This document shows positions 25,906 through 34,408 of a stretch of 64,000 nt of DNA, piece after piece. The position numbers and the translations under genes are program-made. Position 1 is the stretch's first letter, and the number at the start of each line of letters is the position of its first letter. Under the pieces are notes generated by a model. That model was not told the DNA's origin. It saw only the letters and a program-made list of their open reading frames with translations, and ran no database searches. Source of the stretch: Nitrospira sp. (GTDB lineage: Bacteria; Nitrospirota; Nitrospiria; Nitrospirales; Nitrospiraceae); NCBI GenBank assembly GCA_005116835.1, contig SWDM01000018.1, forward strand, positions 301,893 to 365,892. The letters run 5' to 3'.

Positions 25906-27030
25906 ATGGAAGCATGGAGACGCATACTCGCCGATAGCATTGTGAAACCGAAGGACTTGGCTGCGCAGCTCGGTGTCGATGCAAAAGAAATCGAAGCCAT
26001 CGTGGGCGACTATCCGATGCGCATTACGCCCACGGTGATGGCGACGATCAAAGAAAAAGGCGATGCCATTTGGAAACAGGTAGTCCCGGACATCGCCGAG
26101 ATGGACGACTTCGAAGCAGAAGACGATCCGCTCGAAGAAGACCTCATGAGTCCGGTCCCGCATCTTGTCCATCGCTATCCGGATCGTGTTCTATTGATGG
26201 TGACCAATCAGTGCCCGATCTATTGCCGGTTTTGCACAAGGAAGCGGTTGGTTGGAAAGCCGGGATTCCTCAAGAAGGGTGAACTCGACCAGGCCATCGC
26301 CTACCTGCGCGAACATACGGAAGTGCGCGACGTCATTCTCTCAGGCGGCGACCCTCTGCTCCTGCCGGATCATTTATTGGACCGGATACTCAAGGCCCTC
26401 CGCACGATCCCGCATCTCGAACTCATTCGCCTCGGCTCCCGGGTACCCGGCACCTTGCCGGAACGGATCACCCCGGAACTCTGCACGATCGTGAAGAAGT
26501 ACCATCCGATCTATATGAACCTGCACTTCAATCACCCGGACGAGCTGACGCCTGAAGTCAAAGCAGCCTGCGGGATGTTGGCCGACGCCGGGGTGCCGCT
26601 TGGCGCGCAAACCGTGCTGCTCAAAGGCGTCAACGACGATCCGGAAATTATGAGACGGTTGATGCATCAGCTCTTGCTTGCCCGTATCAAGCCCTACTAT
26701 CTCTACCAAGCAGACCTGACTAAGGGCACGAATCACTTCCGCACCACAGTCGAAACGGGGCTGAACATTATTAAGTCGTTGCAGGGCCACACCAGCGGGA
26801 TGGCGGTCCCCCACTTCGTCATCGACGCGCCTGGTGGAGGCGGCAAGATCCCCTTGCTCCCCGGCGACTACATGGTCCACATGGATGCCGAAGGAGTCCT
26901 CTTGAAGAACTATGAGAACAAAGCGTTCCACTATCCGCAACCGCCGCAAGGAACTGCGCGAGAGCTGCCGATGGTCAGCACAGCGCCTGCGCTAGGATCG
27001 TGCAGTAATGGAGCGCACGACGATCTGTGA
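25906..27030 (+). CDS. kamA: KamA-family radical SAM aminomutase (lysine 2,3-aminomutase-like)
   Basis: PLP- and radical-SAM-dependent enzyme that moves the alpha-amino group of lysine to the beta position. The 4Fe-4S/SAM motif is C103-x3-C107-x2-C110 in CPIYCRFCTRKR, SAM-binding SGGDPLLL follows, and lysine-binding acids are seen in YQADLTKGTNHF and FVIDAPGGGGK. At 374 residues it is close to KamA, longer than the translation-linked EpmB. A strong aaggaga ribosome site precedes the ATG. The next gene overlaps by 4 bp. No elongation factor P gene is visible. Confidence 0.9.
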   Translation: MEAWRRILADSIVKPKDLAAQLGVDAKEIEAIVGDYPMRITPTVMATIKEKGDAIWKQVVPDIAEMDDFEAEDDPLEEDLMSPVPHLVHRYPDRVLLMVTNQCPIYCRFCTRKRLVGKPGFLKKGELDQAIAYLREHTEVRDVILSGGDPLLLPDHLLDRILKALRTIPHLELIRLGSRVPGTLPERITPELCTIVKKYHPIYMNLHFNHPDELTPEVKAACGMLADAGVPLGAQTVLLKGVNDDPEIMRRLMHQLLLARIKPYYLYQADLTKGTNHFRTTVETGLNIIKSLQGHTSGMAVPHFVIDAPGGGGKIPLLPGDYMVHMDAEGVLLKNYENKAFHYPQPPQGTARELPMVSTAPALGSCSNGAHDDL

Positions 27031-28178
27031 GCACCAGCGCCGCGCAGGGCATTTTGCCCTACCAACGGATTCAGCAACTGATCGCGACCGGCGCCATTCA
27101 TGCCGACGTGCCGATCGAAGACCGGCAGATCCAGCCGGCCAGTCTCGATCTGCGTCTCGGGCGCAAGGCCTATCGACTGATCAGCAGCTTCTTACCGGAG
27201 CTGTCCGAGATCACGAGCCGGCTTAACGTCCTGGACTTCTATCAATCGGACCTCGTGATGTACGAGATGGACTTGACCGAAGGGGCCATCTTGGAGAAAG
27301 GGCACGTTTATTTGGTGCCGCTGTTGGAACGTGTGACTTTACCCAAGGGTGTCCGGGCACGGACCAACCCTAAAAGCACGACCGGACGACTAGACGTCTT
27401 TACCCGCGTCGTGACGGATCTCAATACCGGATTCGATGAAATTCGAGCCGGGTACACGGGGCCCCTCTATCTGGAAATCGTTCCCCGCTCGTTCGCGATC
27501 AAAGTGAAAACCGGCTACTCGCTCAATCAAATCCGCTTCGTACGCGGCACCGCCACCGTGTCCGACCGGTCGTTGCAGACGCTCCACACACGAGAACCCC
27601 TGCTCTATCACAATCTCCCCACGAAACAGGCGCTGAGCGCCCGAGACCTCCGGACAGATCGCGGCCTGTTCCTCCGCATCGATCTGAAGGGAAACGACCG
27701 AGACAGCTCGCCGATTATCGGCTATCGGGCAAAAAAGAATAGTCACGTCATCGATTTGTCGAAGGTCGGCCACTACGCGGCGCTCGACTTCTGGGAACCC
27801 CTCTACCGCCATCGCCAGGATAGTCTCCTCCTGGAACCGGAGGAGTTTTACATTCTCGCGTCGAAAGAACGGATTCGCGTACCCGCCGGCTACGCGGCTG
27901 AGATGGTCGCCTTCGAAGCAGCCTGCGGCGAGCTCCGTACCCACTATGCAGGGTTTTTCGACCCGGGATTTGGGTATGGCCGAGGGGAGATGCATGGCAC
28001 CCAGGTAGTGCTGGAGGTCCGCCCGCACGACGTACCATTCCTGATCCACGACGGGCAAACGTTTTTCAAAGTTGTGTACGACAGGATGCTCGCACGCCCT
28101 AGTCAACTCTATGGCACGGCACTCGGATCCTCGTACCAGCGCCAAGGTTTGACCTTGAGCAAACACTTCAAGACCTAG
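27027..28178 (+). CDS. 2'-deoxycytidine 5'-triphosphate deaminase family protein (long DCD type)
   Basis: A 383-residue protein with the double-length dCTP-deaminase/dUTPase fold: IQPASLDLRLGRKAYR, RARTNPKSTTGRLDVFTRVV and YLEIVPRSF in the first half, and a second related half with PAGYAAEMVAFEAACGELR and FFDPGFGYG. The single-domain enzymes make dUTP from dCTP. Standard Dcd has about 190 residues. It starts with GTG overlapping the kamA stop codon (GTGA), so it is translationally coupled to it, an unusual pairing. Substrate inferred from family. Confidence 0.85.
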   Translation: MSTSAAQGILPYQRIQQLIATGAIHADVPIEDRQIQPASLDLRLGRKAYRLISSFLPELSEITSRLNVLDFYQSDLVMYEMDLTEGAILEKGHVYLVPLLERVTLPKGVRARTNPKSTTGRLDVFTRVVTDLNTGFDEIRAGYTGPLYLEIVPRSFAIKVKTGYSLNQIRFVRGTATVSDRSLQTLHTREPLLYHNLPTKQALSARDLRTDRGLFLRIDLKGNDRDSSPIIGYRAKKNSHVIDLSKVGHYAALDFWEPLYRHRQDSLLLEPEEFYILASKERIRVPAGYAAEMVAFEAACGELRTHYAGFFDPGFGYGRGEMHGTQVVLEVRPHDVPFLIHDGQTFFKVVYDRMLARPSQLYGTALGSSYQRQGLTLSKHFKT

Positions 28179-28281
28179 CAGGGAGAAGGCCTAGGTTCAG
28201 GTTACGGTTGAGTCGAAGATGAAGAATGCCGGATCATCGCTTACCCGTGACCTCGCCCTCAATTTGCTCGATTAGGCTTCA

Positions 28282-28313
28282 AACGTTTCACGCTTTACGT
28301 TTCACGTTTCACG
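28282..28313. repeat. Single GTTTCAC word-repeat arm
   Basis: Three tandem words acgtttcac, gctttacgtttcac and gtttcacg in a row, the same word set as 9235-9300 and 9715-9808. No matching complementary arm is visible nearby. It lies just upstream of a small membrane-protein gene. Confidence 0.5.
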
Positions 28314-28335
28314 AACAGTTAGGAACCATTTGACC

Positions 28336-28719
28336 ATGCAGCCAGAACCGACCAACGAACCCGAGCGCCGCGAGCCGGAGGAAGACTCCGGGGGCGACAA
28401 CCAGTTGCGCGTCGCCGGGATGATCGTGGGCATTGCCCTCATTTTCCTCGGGTTCCTCGACGTCTTTCTTTCGATCAGTGGAGGATTTGAGATCGACGTC
28501 ATTCCGTTCATGATTTATTTTGCGGGCGTTGCCGTGTGGGCAAACTCGGTCGTCGAAAATCTGACTCTCCGCTATAGCCTCATAGGCGGAGCCCTCCTGC
28601 TTGCAGCCCTCTTCTACCACTATGGGGAAGTGCTCTTCTGGCACAAGCAAGTATTGTTTTGGTCCACCGTGGTTGTCGTCATGTATTTCATGTTTTACGA
28701 ACCGAAGAAACGCGCCTAA
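28336..28719 (+). CDS. Small integral membrane protein, unknown function
   Basis: A 127-residue protein with a charged N-terminal tail (proline, glutamate) and four hydrophobic segments: VAGMIVGIALIFLGFLDVFL, IPFMIYFAGVAVWANSVV, YSLIGGALLLAALFYHYG and VLFWSTVVVVMYFMFY, ending in basic EPKKRA. I do not recognise the family. A TTG two codons upstream (28330) is an alternative start. It may share a transcript with the glycosyltransferase genes downstream, though a word-repeat hairpin separates them. Confidence 0.7.
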   Translation: MQPEPTNEPERREPEEDSGGDNQLRVAGMIVGIALIFLGFLDVFLSISGGFEIDVIPFMIYFAGVAVWANSVVENLTLRYSLIGGALLLAALFYHYGEVLFWHKQVLFWSTVVVVMYFMFYEPKKRA

Positions 28720-28724
28720 CAAGA

Positions 28725-28827
28725 CTGGTCTATTTGGTCTATCTGGTTTGTCTGGTTCATCTGGTTTCTTTACCTGATTCAACCAAATAAACAAAACAAA
28801 CCAAACAGACCAAATGAACAAGCTGGC
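28725..28827. repeat. Word-repeat hairpin with CTGGTTTGTCTGGTT arms
   Basis: Left arm ctggtctatttggtctatct continuing in ggtttgtctggttcatctgg; right arm aaccaaataaacaaaacaaa continuing in ccaaacagaccaaatgaaca. The words ctggtt and aaccag alternate with slight variation. Similar elements lie at 36024, 46002 and 49951. Confidence 0.65.
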
Positions 28828-28836
28828 CAATCTGTC

Positions 28837-29565
28837 ATGGCGATGCCAATTTCCGTCATCATCCCTACGCTGAACGAAGAACGGACGATTATAGCCACAC
28901 TCGCGCACACCGCCGGGCTCGGATTCGATGAGCTCATTGTGGTAGACGGAGGAAGCGCCGATGAGACCCCTGCGCTCGTCGAATCATACCGGGTCAGCGC
29001 TCAGCCCTCAGGACTCAGGCCTGTACGACTGGTCACCGCTCCTTGTGGGCGCGCCAGGCAGATGAACGAAGGCGCAAAGGTCAGTCTCGGAGAAGTCTTA
29101 TTGTTTCTCCACGCCGATACACAACTGCCGAATGATGCCAAGAGGATGATCGATATAACCCTGGCTGATCAACGGATAGTGGGCGGATGGTTCGACGTGC
29201 GATTCGATCACCCATCGATCTGGGGAACCATCATCAGCCGAATGATGAACTGGCGATCGAGACTCAGCGGCCTCTCCACCGGCGATCAAGCCCTCTTCGT
29301 GCGGCGCCCTATCTTCGAGCAAATGGGAGGCTTCGCCGACATGCCGCTGATGGAAGATATCGAATTCTCCCGCAGGCTTAACCGAAAGGGGGCGACCACG
29401 GCCCTCACCGCCACCGTGACTACCTCGTTTCGTCGCTGGGAACTGCAGGGCCCCTTGCGGACGATCCTCTTGATGTGGGCCTTGCGGTTTCTGTATTGGG
29501 TTGGAGTGGACCCGCATCGTCTCGCGCAGTTCTATACTGCGGTGCGCGAGAAGGCGAGAGGCTAG
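28837..29565 (+). CDS. Family 2 glycosyltransferase, TIGR04283-type
   Basis: A 242-residue GT-A glycosyltransferase: N-terminal ISVIIPTLNEERTI, VDGGSADET (nucleotide-sugar binding), the acceptor metal motif FLHADTQLP and LSTGDQALFVRR with MEDIEFSRRL. The TIGR04283 group usually lies beside a TIGR04282 protein, as here (next gene, 30 bp downstream), and has been linked by annotation to arsenosugar synthesis, though the link is weak. No membrane helix besides a short C-terminal hydrophobic stretch. The donor and acceptor are unknown. Confidence 0.88.
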   Translation: MAMPISVIIPTLNEERTIIATLAHTAGLGFDELIVVDGGSADETPALVESYRVSAQPSGLRPVRLVTAPCGRARQMNEGAKVSLGEVLLFLHADTQLPNDAKRMIDITLADQRIVGGWFDVRFDHPSIWGTIISRMMNWRSRLSGLSTGDQALFVRRPIFEQMGGFADMPLMEDIEFSRRLNRKGATTALTATVTTSFRRWELQGPLRTILLMWALRFLYWVGVDPHRLAQFYTAVREKARG

Positions 29566-29667
29566 GGGCACGAGGCCAGGGGGCCGAAGGAACGCATGGC
29601 ACGAAAATCAGAAAATAGAAACGACGCTCAGTCCTCCTCTCACCCCTTGCCTCTTGGCTCTAGCCTG
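29552..29667. repeat. Word-repeat hairpin with CTCTAGCC / GGCGAGGGG words, overlapping a gene start
   Basis: Left arm ggcgagaggctaggggcac with gaggccaggggg; right arm cacccc ttgcctcttggctctagcc. The right arm (about 29640-29667) falls inside the first codons of the TIGR04282-type gene, so its N-terminal residues are repeat-derived or its start is further downstream. Confidence 0.55.
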
Positions 29668-30387
29668 CAGCGCGCTGAAAGCGCGCTGGTGATCTTCGCC
29701 AAGGCCCCGACCCCCGGCAAGGTGAAAACGCGGCTCTGTCCGCCGCTAACGCCCGACGAGGCAGCCACCCTGCATGGCAGCTTTGTCCTCGACATGCTGG
29801 AACGGACCAAACTCGCCGTTGCAAAACTTCAACTCCCCTGCCATCGATACCTAGCCTGCGCGCCCTCATCTGAGTTGGTGTTCTTCAAAATTATGGAAGA
29901 ACGGCAGGGCGTCCGTCTGTTGGATCAAGTAGGAGAGGATCTGGGCCAGCGGATGCACAACATCTTTGTCGACCTCTTCACCAAGGGCTACAAGCAGGTC
30001 ATTATCCTAGGAACCGATGTTCCGACCTTGCCCCTCTCGGTATATCAAGACGCATGCACGATGCTAGGCCGCTCTGACATGGTCTTAGGGCCGGCTCTTG
30101 ATGGCGGCTACTACCTCATCGGCCTCAAGCAGCCGGCAGAACGTCTTTTTACCGGAGTGCCCTGGTCCACCGATCAAGTCCTCACCGTCACACAACAGAA
30201 TGCCAAAGCACTAGGCCTGTCCGTCGAACTGACCACCGCTTGGCGCGACGTGGATACCATTACAGATTTGCAATCGCTCATCACAGAATGCCGCGAAGAC
30301 AATCAGAAGCCGAAACAAGACCGGGCCTTCTCAATGCGAACGGCAGGAGCCTTACAACTGCTCGCCACGAGACTCAAAACCCGATAA
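29596..30387 (+). CDS. TIGR04282-type protein (DUF2064, nucleotidyltransferase/GT-A fold)
   Basis: A 263-residue protein. The conserved core begins ALVIFAKAPTPGKVKTRLCP and continues with DLGQRMHNIF, IILGTDVPTLP and the metal-binding GPALDGGYYLIGL. This fold is that of MobA/CofC-like nucleotidyltransferases. The first 30 residues lie across a hairpin arm and are not family-like; a GTG at 29689 would give a usual start, but ggaacgc before 29596 is a better ribosome site. It partners with the adjacent TIGR04283 glycosyltransferase. Substrate unknown. Confidence 0.85.
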   Translation: MARKSENRNDAQSSSHPLPLGSSLQRAESALVIFAKAPTPGKVKTRLCPPLTPDEAATLHGSFVLDMLERTKLAVAKLQLPCHRYLACAPSSELVFFKIMEERQGVRLLDQVGEDLGQRMHNIFVDLFTKGYKQVIILGTDVPTLPLSVYQDACTMLGRSDMVLGPALDGGYYLIGLKQPAERLFTGVPWSTDQVLTVTQQNAKALGLSVELTTAWRDVDTITDLQSLITECREDNQKPKQDRAFSMRTAGALQLLATRLKTR

Positions 30388-30426
30388 GATTACGCCCACC
30401 CACACCAACCACGAAAGGGATCACCG

Positions 30427-31161
30427 ATGGCAGAGCGAGTCGCACTCATCACAGGCGGCGCCAAGGGCATTGGACGGGGGATCGCGCTCGACCTGGCGGC
30501 ACAACAGTGGTCGGTCGCCATTTGTTACCGCACGAGCGAGGCAGAAGCACGAACCACAGCCGGAGAGATCACCAGCCGTGGCGGTCGCGCACTCTCGATT
30601 CGCTGTGACGTATCGGACCCTCAGGCTGCCAAAGAGCTCGTCACCCAAGTCGAACAGCAGTGGGGACATATCGATGCGCTGATCAACGGCGCAGGCCCTT
30701 ACCACCGTGTGAACCTGTTCGAGGAAACGGTCGAAGGCTGGAATGAGATGTTCGACGGCAACCTCCATCCCATTTTCTATCTCGCCAAAGCAGTAGCGCC
30801 AGGCATGAAGGCCCGCAAATCTGGGCACATTATCAGCTTTAGTATGGCCAACGCCGATCAAATGATATCCCAACCGGACGTCACGGCCCATTACATCGCC
30901 AAGGCAGGCGTCCTGATTCTGACTCGCACGCTCGCCAAACTGTTGGCGCCACACGGTATTACCGTCAATGCCATTTCCCCCGGGTTCATCGATTCAGGCA
31001 GTGCGCCGCCGGAAGAACTCGCCGGTATGACCAAACGCATCCCCGCCGGCTACATTGGAACCGTAGACGACACCGTAGCTGCAGTGCGATATCTTCTCAG
31101 CGACGAAGCGCGGTATGTGAACGGAGCCAACATTCAGATTAGCGGAGGTTGGGGGATATAG
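30427..31161 (+). CDS. Short-chain dehydrogenase/reductase
   Basis: A 244-residue SDR with TGGAKGIGRGIAL (cofactor loop), NGAGP (with N before G), catalytic serine region SFSMANA, tyrosine-lysine pair in HYIAKAG and the C-terminal VNGANIQISGGWGI typical of FabG-like reductases. The residue after the second strand (arginine in CYRTSE) suggests NADP(H). It may reduce a 3-oxo-acyl carrier, a sugar or a pterin; the sequence does not decide. Ribosome site aaaggga. It probably belongs with the two upstream genes. Confidence 0.9.
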   Translation: MAERVALITGGAKGIGRGIALDLAAQQWSVAICYRTSEAEARTTAGEITSRGGRALSIRCDVSDPQAAKELVTQVEQQWGHIDALINGAGPYHRVNLFEETVEGWNEMFDGNLHPIFYLAKAVAPGMKARKSGHIISFSMANADQMISQPDVTAHYIAKAGVLILTRTLAKLLAPHGITVNAISPGFIDSGSAPPEELAGMTKRIPAGYIGTVDDTVAAVRYLLSDEARYVNGANIQISGGWGI

Positions 31162-31328
31162 CGCGCCACGGCGGCGCGAGTGTTGAGTTATGAATGTTGA
31201 GTTTTGAGTTGGAAGATCCCAGGAATATTGTTAGCAGCAGGGGGCAATGCTCACAATGGTGGGCACTTCAGACACCTACTGAGAGGAATACGCAGAAGTG
31301 ACGAAGAGAAAGAGTTGAAGGAGGCATC

Positions 31329-31733
31329 ATGAAATCAGAGCAAGAACGCATAGCGCACGGTCGGTTTGTGCAGGCCTTACAGCACGAACACCTTACCTGT
31401 CCCAAGTCTGGCTGCGGCGGAGCGATGGATGTTACCGATCACACCCCTCATCTCGGTCGGATCAAGATCTACGAAGCCGAATGCAAACAGTGTCACACGA
31501 AGGAGCAGATTGCCGGCAAGGAACAACCGACCCCACCGTGGGACGGGGCTTCGATCACGATGATGGCTGAAGTACATCTCCTCCACGACCAACCCACTTG
31601 CCCCTTCGACGATACCCCCATCACCTTTACCTCCATGCCGAATCCCCGTCGTAAAGCTCGCTATCGCCTCTCCTGCTTCTACTGCGGCAGACATGCCGAA
31701 TTGAACTGGCCGCCGGCAGAAGCAAAGAGGTGA
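31329..31733 (+). CDS. Small zinc-ribbon-like hypothetical protein
   Basis: A 134-residue soluble protein with four cysteine pairs: CPKSGCGG, CKQCHTK, CPFDD and CFYCGRH, suggesting two structural zinc sites. The strong ribosome site gaaggaggcatc precedes the ATG. No enzyme motif. A role in nucleic-acid or protein binding is possible but not shown. Followed after 7 bases by a family B hairpin that may end its transcript. Confidence 0.75.
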   Translation: MKSEQERIAHGRFVQALQHEHLTCPKSGCGGAMDVTDHTPHLGRIKIYEAECKQCHTKEQIAGKEQPTPPWDGASITMMAEVHLLHDQPTCPFDDTPITFTSMPNPRRKARYRLSCFYCGRHAELNWPPAEAKR

Positions 31734-31740
31734 GGGAGGC

Positions 31741-31956
31741 GGGAGTGGTCAGGTGCCCTTCTTGCTCGCAGAACGCGCACATTCAGAAAGTGCTCGTTCG
31801 ATGCGCGCAGTAAAGGGCAGCCTCGACCACTCCCTTGAATAGATGTTTGGAGTCGAAGAAGAGATGGAGCCTGACGATCTCCTGTGCTCGCGCAACGCGC
31901 GGCCTCAGAAGGCCCTCGTTGGACGCGCGCAGTAGGAGATCAATCAGCCCCCATCC
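31741..31956. repeat. Family B composite repeat, copy B4 (inverted orientation), two hairpins
   Basis: The first hairpin (31741-31834) has arms gggagtggtcaggtgccctt / aagggcagcctcgaccactc. The second (31863-31956) has arms gatggagcctgacgatctcc / ggagatcaatcagcccccat. The loop cores read in the opposite direction to those at 19027 and 47690, so this unit is an inverted copy of the same composite. Confidence 0.8.
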
Positions 31957-32274
31957 CTAAAGAGAGAACCAGCGAGCTTGGAAGGACTATTCGAATGACA
32001 AAACTACGACCTTCGCCTCGCACAATCGAGGATCAACCAAATTACCCGTGAAGAAATAGTCGAACGAGCTTGGGCCGTCAGCTACGTGGTCATCGCTTTA
32101 CTTGTAGCTGCAGTATTTCCTGCAGCTTTGGACAGAGCCGATGATCGAGTGTAAGGTCAAGCAATGAGGTGGCCCGGATTTTAACACTGCGAACGTAGAT
32201 CGAGCAGAACAAGCGCGCCAAGACACGATGAAAGCAATACGCGACTTCATGAAGGCACGAGGGGCAAAACCAAA
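31957..32274. other. Intergenic region with a decayed reading frame
   Basis: After the hairpins, a stop-bounded plus-strand frame at 31999-32154 reads QNYDLRLAQSRINQITREE and then a hydrophobic segment VVIALLVAAVFPAALD. It has no start codon, so it is probably a fragment of a small membrane protein gene. Nothing else stands out. Confidence 0.3.
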
Positions 32275-32970
32275 GTGTGCAGGGTGAGGAGTTTACTGCA
32301 CAGTGTCATGGTAATTGCCGTGGCTGCAAGCTTTGCAGGCACGATAGCACACGCGTCGATGCCTCGCGAGCCCTTAGATAAAATTTGGGAAGATCACATG
32401 CTCGAAGGAAAGTCCAGCTCGATTCACATCGAGATTAAGAAGGGAACAATATCTAAATCGGAGCGGCACCCGAGCGAAACACGCACCGTAACTGCAACTG
32501 ACGCTGCCATGTTGTTTCTCGACCCTTATGGGATAATTGTCCGAGAATTGGGTGAGGGCTTCTGGGGGAATGGAGGATGGGTTCTTCAAGGCGGGCGATT
32601 GGACAACGCAAGCGATGAGAACTCGATCATTCAGCTCTATGTGAAAGTTGTTCAGTATCGACATTCATACTTTCCGTTTCCTTTTGAAAGGGATGCGCCA
32701 ACAGATACTGGCTACGAGTTCTTCCTCTTGCATCGGAAGAAGGATATCCCCGGGGCTGCGATCGTCCGGAAGTGGACTTTTTTACCGCAGGATGTGGTCC
32801 TCAGAGAAAATCCTCACCAGCCCTTAACAAATCCGGACTCCAATGTGCAGGCATTTTTGAGTTATGAGCCATTGAGCCGAATTGCAATGGTCAAAATCAC
32901 TGGCCTCACACATCCCTTTGAGGAGCGTGTCGATCTATCACCATACATCCAATCGACATCGCCGCCGTAA
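32275..32970 (+). CDS. Secreted hypothetical protein
   Basis: A 231-residue protein with a GTG start and a signal peptide (HSVMVIAVAASFAGTIAHA, cleavage near AHA-SM). The mature part is mixed alpha/beta with aromatic-rich VQYRHSYFPFPFERD and GYEFFLLHRKK. No recognised domain. No cysteines except near the start. Base composition is AT-richer than the housekeeping genes around it, consistent with an acquired accessory gene. Function unknown. Confidence 0.6.
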   Translation: MCRVRSLLHSVMVIAVAASFAGTIAHASMPREPLDKIWEDHMLEGKSSSIHIEIKKGTISKSERHPSETRTVTATDAAMLFLDPYGIIVRELGEGFWGNGGWVLQGGRLDNASDENSIIQLYVKVVQYRHSYFPFPFERDAPTDTGYEFFLLHRKKDIPGAAIVRKWTFLPQDVVLRENPHQPLTNPDSNVQAFLSYEPLSRIAMVKITGLTHPFEERVDLSPYIQSTSPP

Positions 32971-33120
32971 GTGGAGTCCGAGAGAGCGACCCGCAAAGAA
33001 AGAGTGCCTGAGGCTCGTTGCTTGACTTGGCACCTGAGATTCCCTGCTACCTTGAAGCATGTTGATGTCGGATGCAAGTTCAGGAAATCAGAATTTCGCT
33101 CTCAGCAGCTCAGAGGCACT

Positions 33121-33351
33121 CTAAGCCGCGCGCCGCTTTGTCGTGCGGCTGCTTGGCCGAGAGATTGAAGCACGAAGCCGGCCGCGGGGTGCTTTAGCAT
33201 GCAACTTCAACCCCAGCGCTCCGATAACCTTGAGGATGGTGTCGAAGTCATGGTTCCGCTCACCCGAAAGCGACTTATACAGGAAGAAAAAATGGGACAT
33301 TCTGAGTTTCAGCGGTGCCTGCGCAATGTCACGATATCGATATGACTGCAC
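33121..33351 (-). pseudogene. Remnant of an addiction-module antitoxin (HTH type)
   Basis: The middle of this frame, LYKSLSGERN followed by DFDTILKVIGALGLKLHAKA, is the C-terminal part of the HigA-like 'addiction module antidote' family. The upstream helix-turn-helix is degraded (DIAQAPLKLRMSHFFF). The start used here is a GTG without a ribosome site. No cognate toxin gene adjoins it; the toxin at 33424 has its own, different antitoxin. Confidence 0.6.
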
Positions 33352-33423
33352 GGTGACTACGGCTGGTTCTGTGCGGAGGAGCGGCGGGCGAGGTAAAGCC
33401 CACGGCCTGGCATGAGCGAGGAC

Positions 33424-33711
33424 CTATCCCTCCTCACTGAGTCTCTGTAGGATGTCTTCGTACACGGTTTTGCGGTGACGAATTGCTAAGATCCACACCT
33501 CATTCTCTTCGATCTTGAACACGACCCGATAGTCCCCGATACGAAGTTTCCAGTAGCCTTTCAGGGTTTTGCGAAGAGGAGCCCCGTACTGGTGCGGAGC
33601 GTGAGTCAGCCGCGACTCGATAGCACCGGCTATTCTCCGATGGAGATTTTGTGGAATACGAGGGATGTCTTCATTGGCAACGGCGGGGTGGTACCGAAGC
33701 TCGAAGGGCAC
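33424..33711 (-). CDS. RelE/ParE-family toxin
   Basis: A 95-residue basic protein of the RelE/ParE fold: N-terminal strand ELRYHPAVANEDI, LRKTLKGYWKLRIGDYRVVF and a C-terminal ILAIRHRKTVYEDIL. RelE-type toxins cut mRNA on the ribosome; ParE types inhibit gyrase. The R-x-G-D-Y-R-V segment is shared by both, so the target is open. The gene follows its antitoxin without any gap, and the two are surely co-translated. Confidence 0.88.
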   Translation of the reverse strand: MPFELRYHPAVANEDIPRIPQNLHRRIAGAIESRLTHAPHQYGAPLRKTLKGYWKLRIGDYRVVFKIEENEVWILAIRHRKTVYEDILQRLSEEG

Positions 33712-33960
33712 TTAGCGTTTCGACCTCTTGAGATGTGCCCATGTTTGCGAATGCGTCATGGCCTTGCTTCGGTCGAGCGTCTGCTCTCGGTCTTTCGCCA
33801 AATCCGCAAGCGCTCGATCCTCTTCCACCTCCAGCGCATCTTTGACAAGATCTCGCACTTTGAGAGACAGCGAGACGCCATCTCGCTTCGCCCAGCGGCG
33901 GAGCCCTTCATAGACCGGCTCTTCCAGGACGACGTTGACGCGAGGATTGCTTGTGGGCAT
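33712..33960 (-). CDS. Antitoxin of the RelE/ParE-type pair (ribbon-helix-helix-like)
   Basis: An 82-residue protein with a ribbon-helix-helix-like N-terminus (RVNVVLEEPVYEGLRRWAKR followed by DGVSLSLKVRDLVKDAL) and a charged C-terminal tail that would bind the toxin. It likely binds its own promoter as an autoregulator. Stop and toxin start abut. Ribosome site gaggtgagaag. It lies in an accessory stretch with an antitoxin remnant and family B debris. Confidence 0.85.
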   Translation of the reverse strand: MPTSNPRVNVVLEEPVYEGLRRWAKRDGVSLSLKVRDLVKDALEVEEDRALADLAKDREQTLDRSKAMTHSQTWAHLKRSKR

Positions 33961-34408
33961 GGTCTTCTCACCTCAGGTTTTACGTGCGAAAAGAAGTGTA
34001 CCATATGTGATGTACCTCGACAAGGCAGGAGTGCGGGACGTGCTACAGAACCACGACTTCGCGCCCACGCTTCGTGTGTTACACGCAGTGGCCTGGCTTG
34101 GTTCACAACTGCGCACGTCGAACAAGGGCCTTGCGAGAGCACACGTTGCGTGAACAGGTTTCCCTCCCTTTTTCTTTCTCCCACACCGCTGCTAAAACCA
34201 CAATAGTAGGCTGACGGATGGAAACGGAGGTCGCCCTCACCGGAGAGGGCGGGACACAACTTGCCGCAGCTCGCGACCGTTGCTCTTCGTGAGCAACGGC
34301 GAAGCGCGTACTGTTTGAGTCGCTTTGGACGAGTTTACTGGCTTCGAGCGAGCAAGGCCTAGTTGGGTGCCCTCGAAGGTGCAGGCGGCGGAGTTTCCGC
34401 CCGTCGGT
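33961..34408. other. Intergenic region with three hairpins, including degenerate family B copy B6
   Basis: No gene. At 34101-34155 lies a degenerate family B unit: gttcacaactgcgcacgtcg ... gcacacgttgcgtgaac. Perfect stems also occur at 34232-34251 (cgccctc / gagggcg) and 34277-34299 (ccgttgctc / gagcaacgg with a ttcgt loop). These could terminate the grxD transcript, whose stop codon is at 34409, or act as attachment debris. Confidence 0.5.

Noticed and set aside
30427..31161. The SDR as sepiapterin reductase working with PTPS
   Set aside because: It is 25 kb from the pterin genes and its motifs are equally those of FabG-like reductases; there is nothing specific to pterins.
31995..32052. 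ATG-started frame at 31995 after the B4 repeat
   Set aside because: It ends after about 18 codons; the neighbouring frame with a hydrophobic segment has no start, so only a fragment is noted.
34277..34299. Perfect hairpin with ttcgt loop as a tRNA arm
   Set aside because: No acceptor stem, anticodon arm or CCA-like end can be placed around it.
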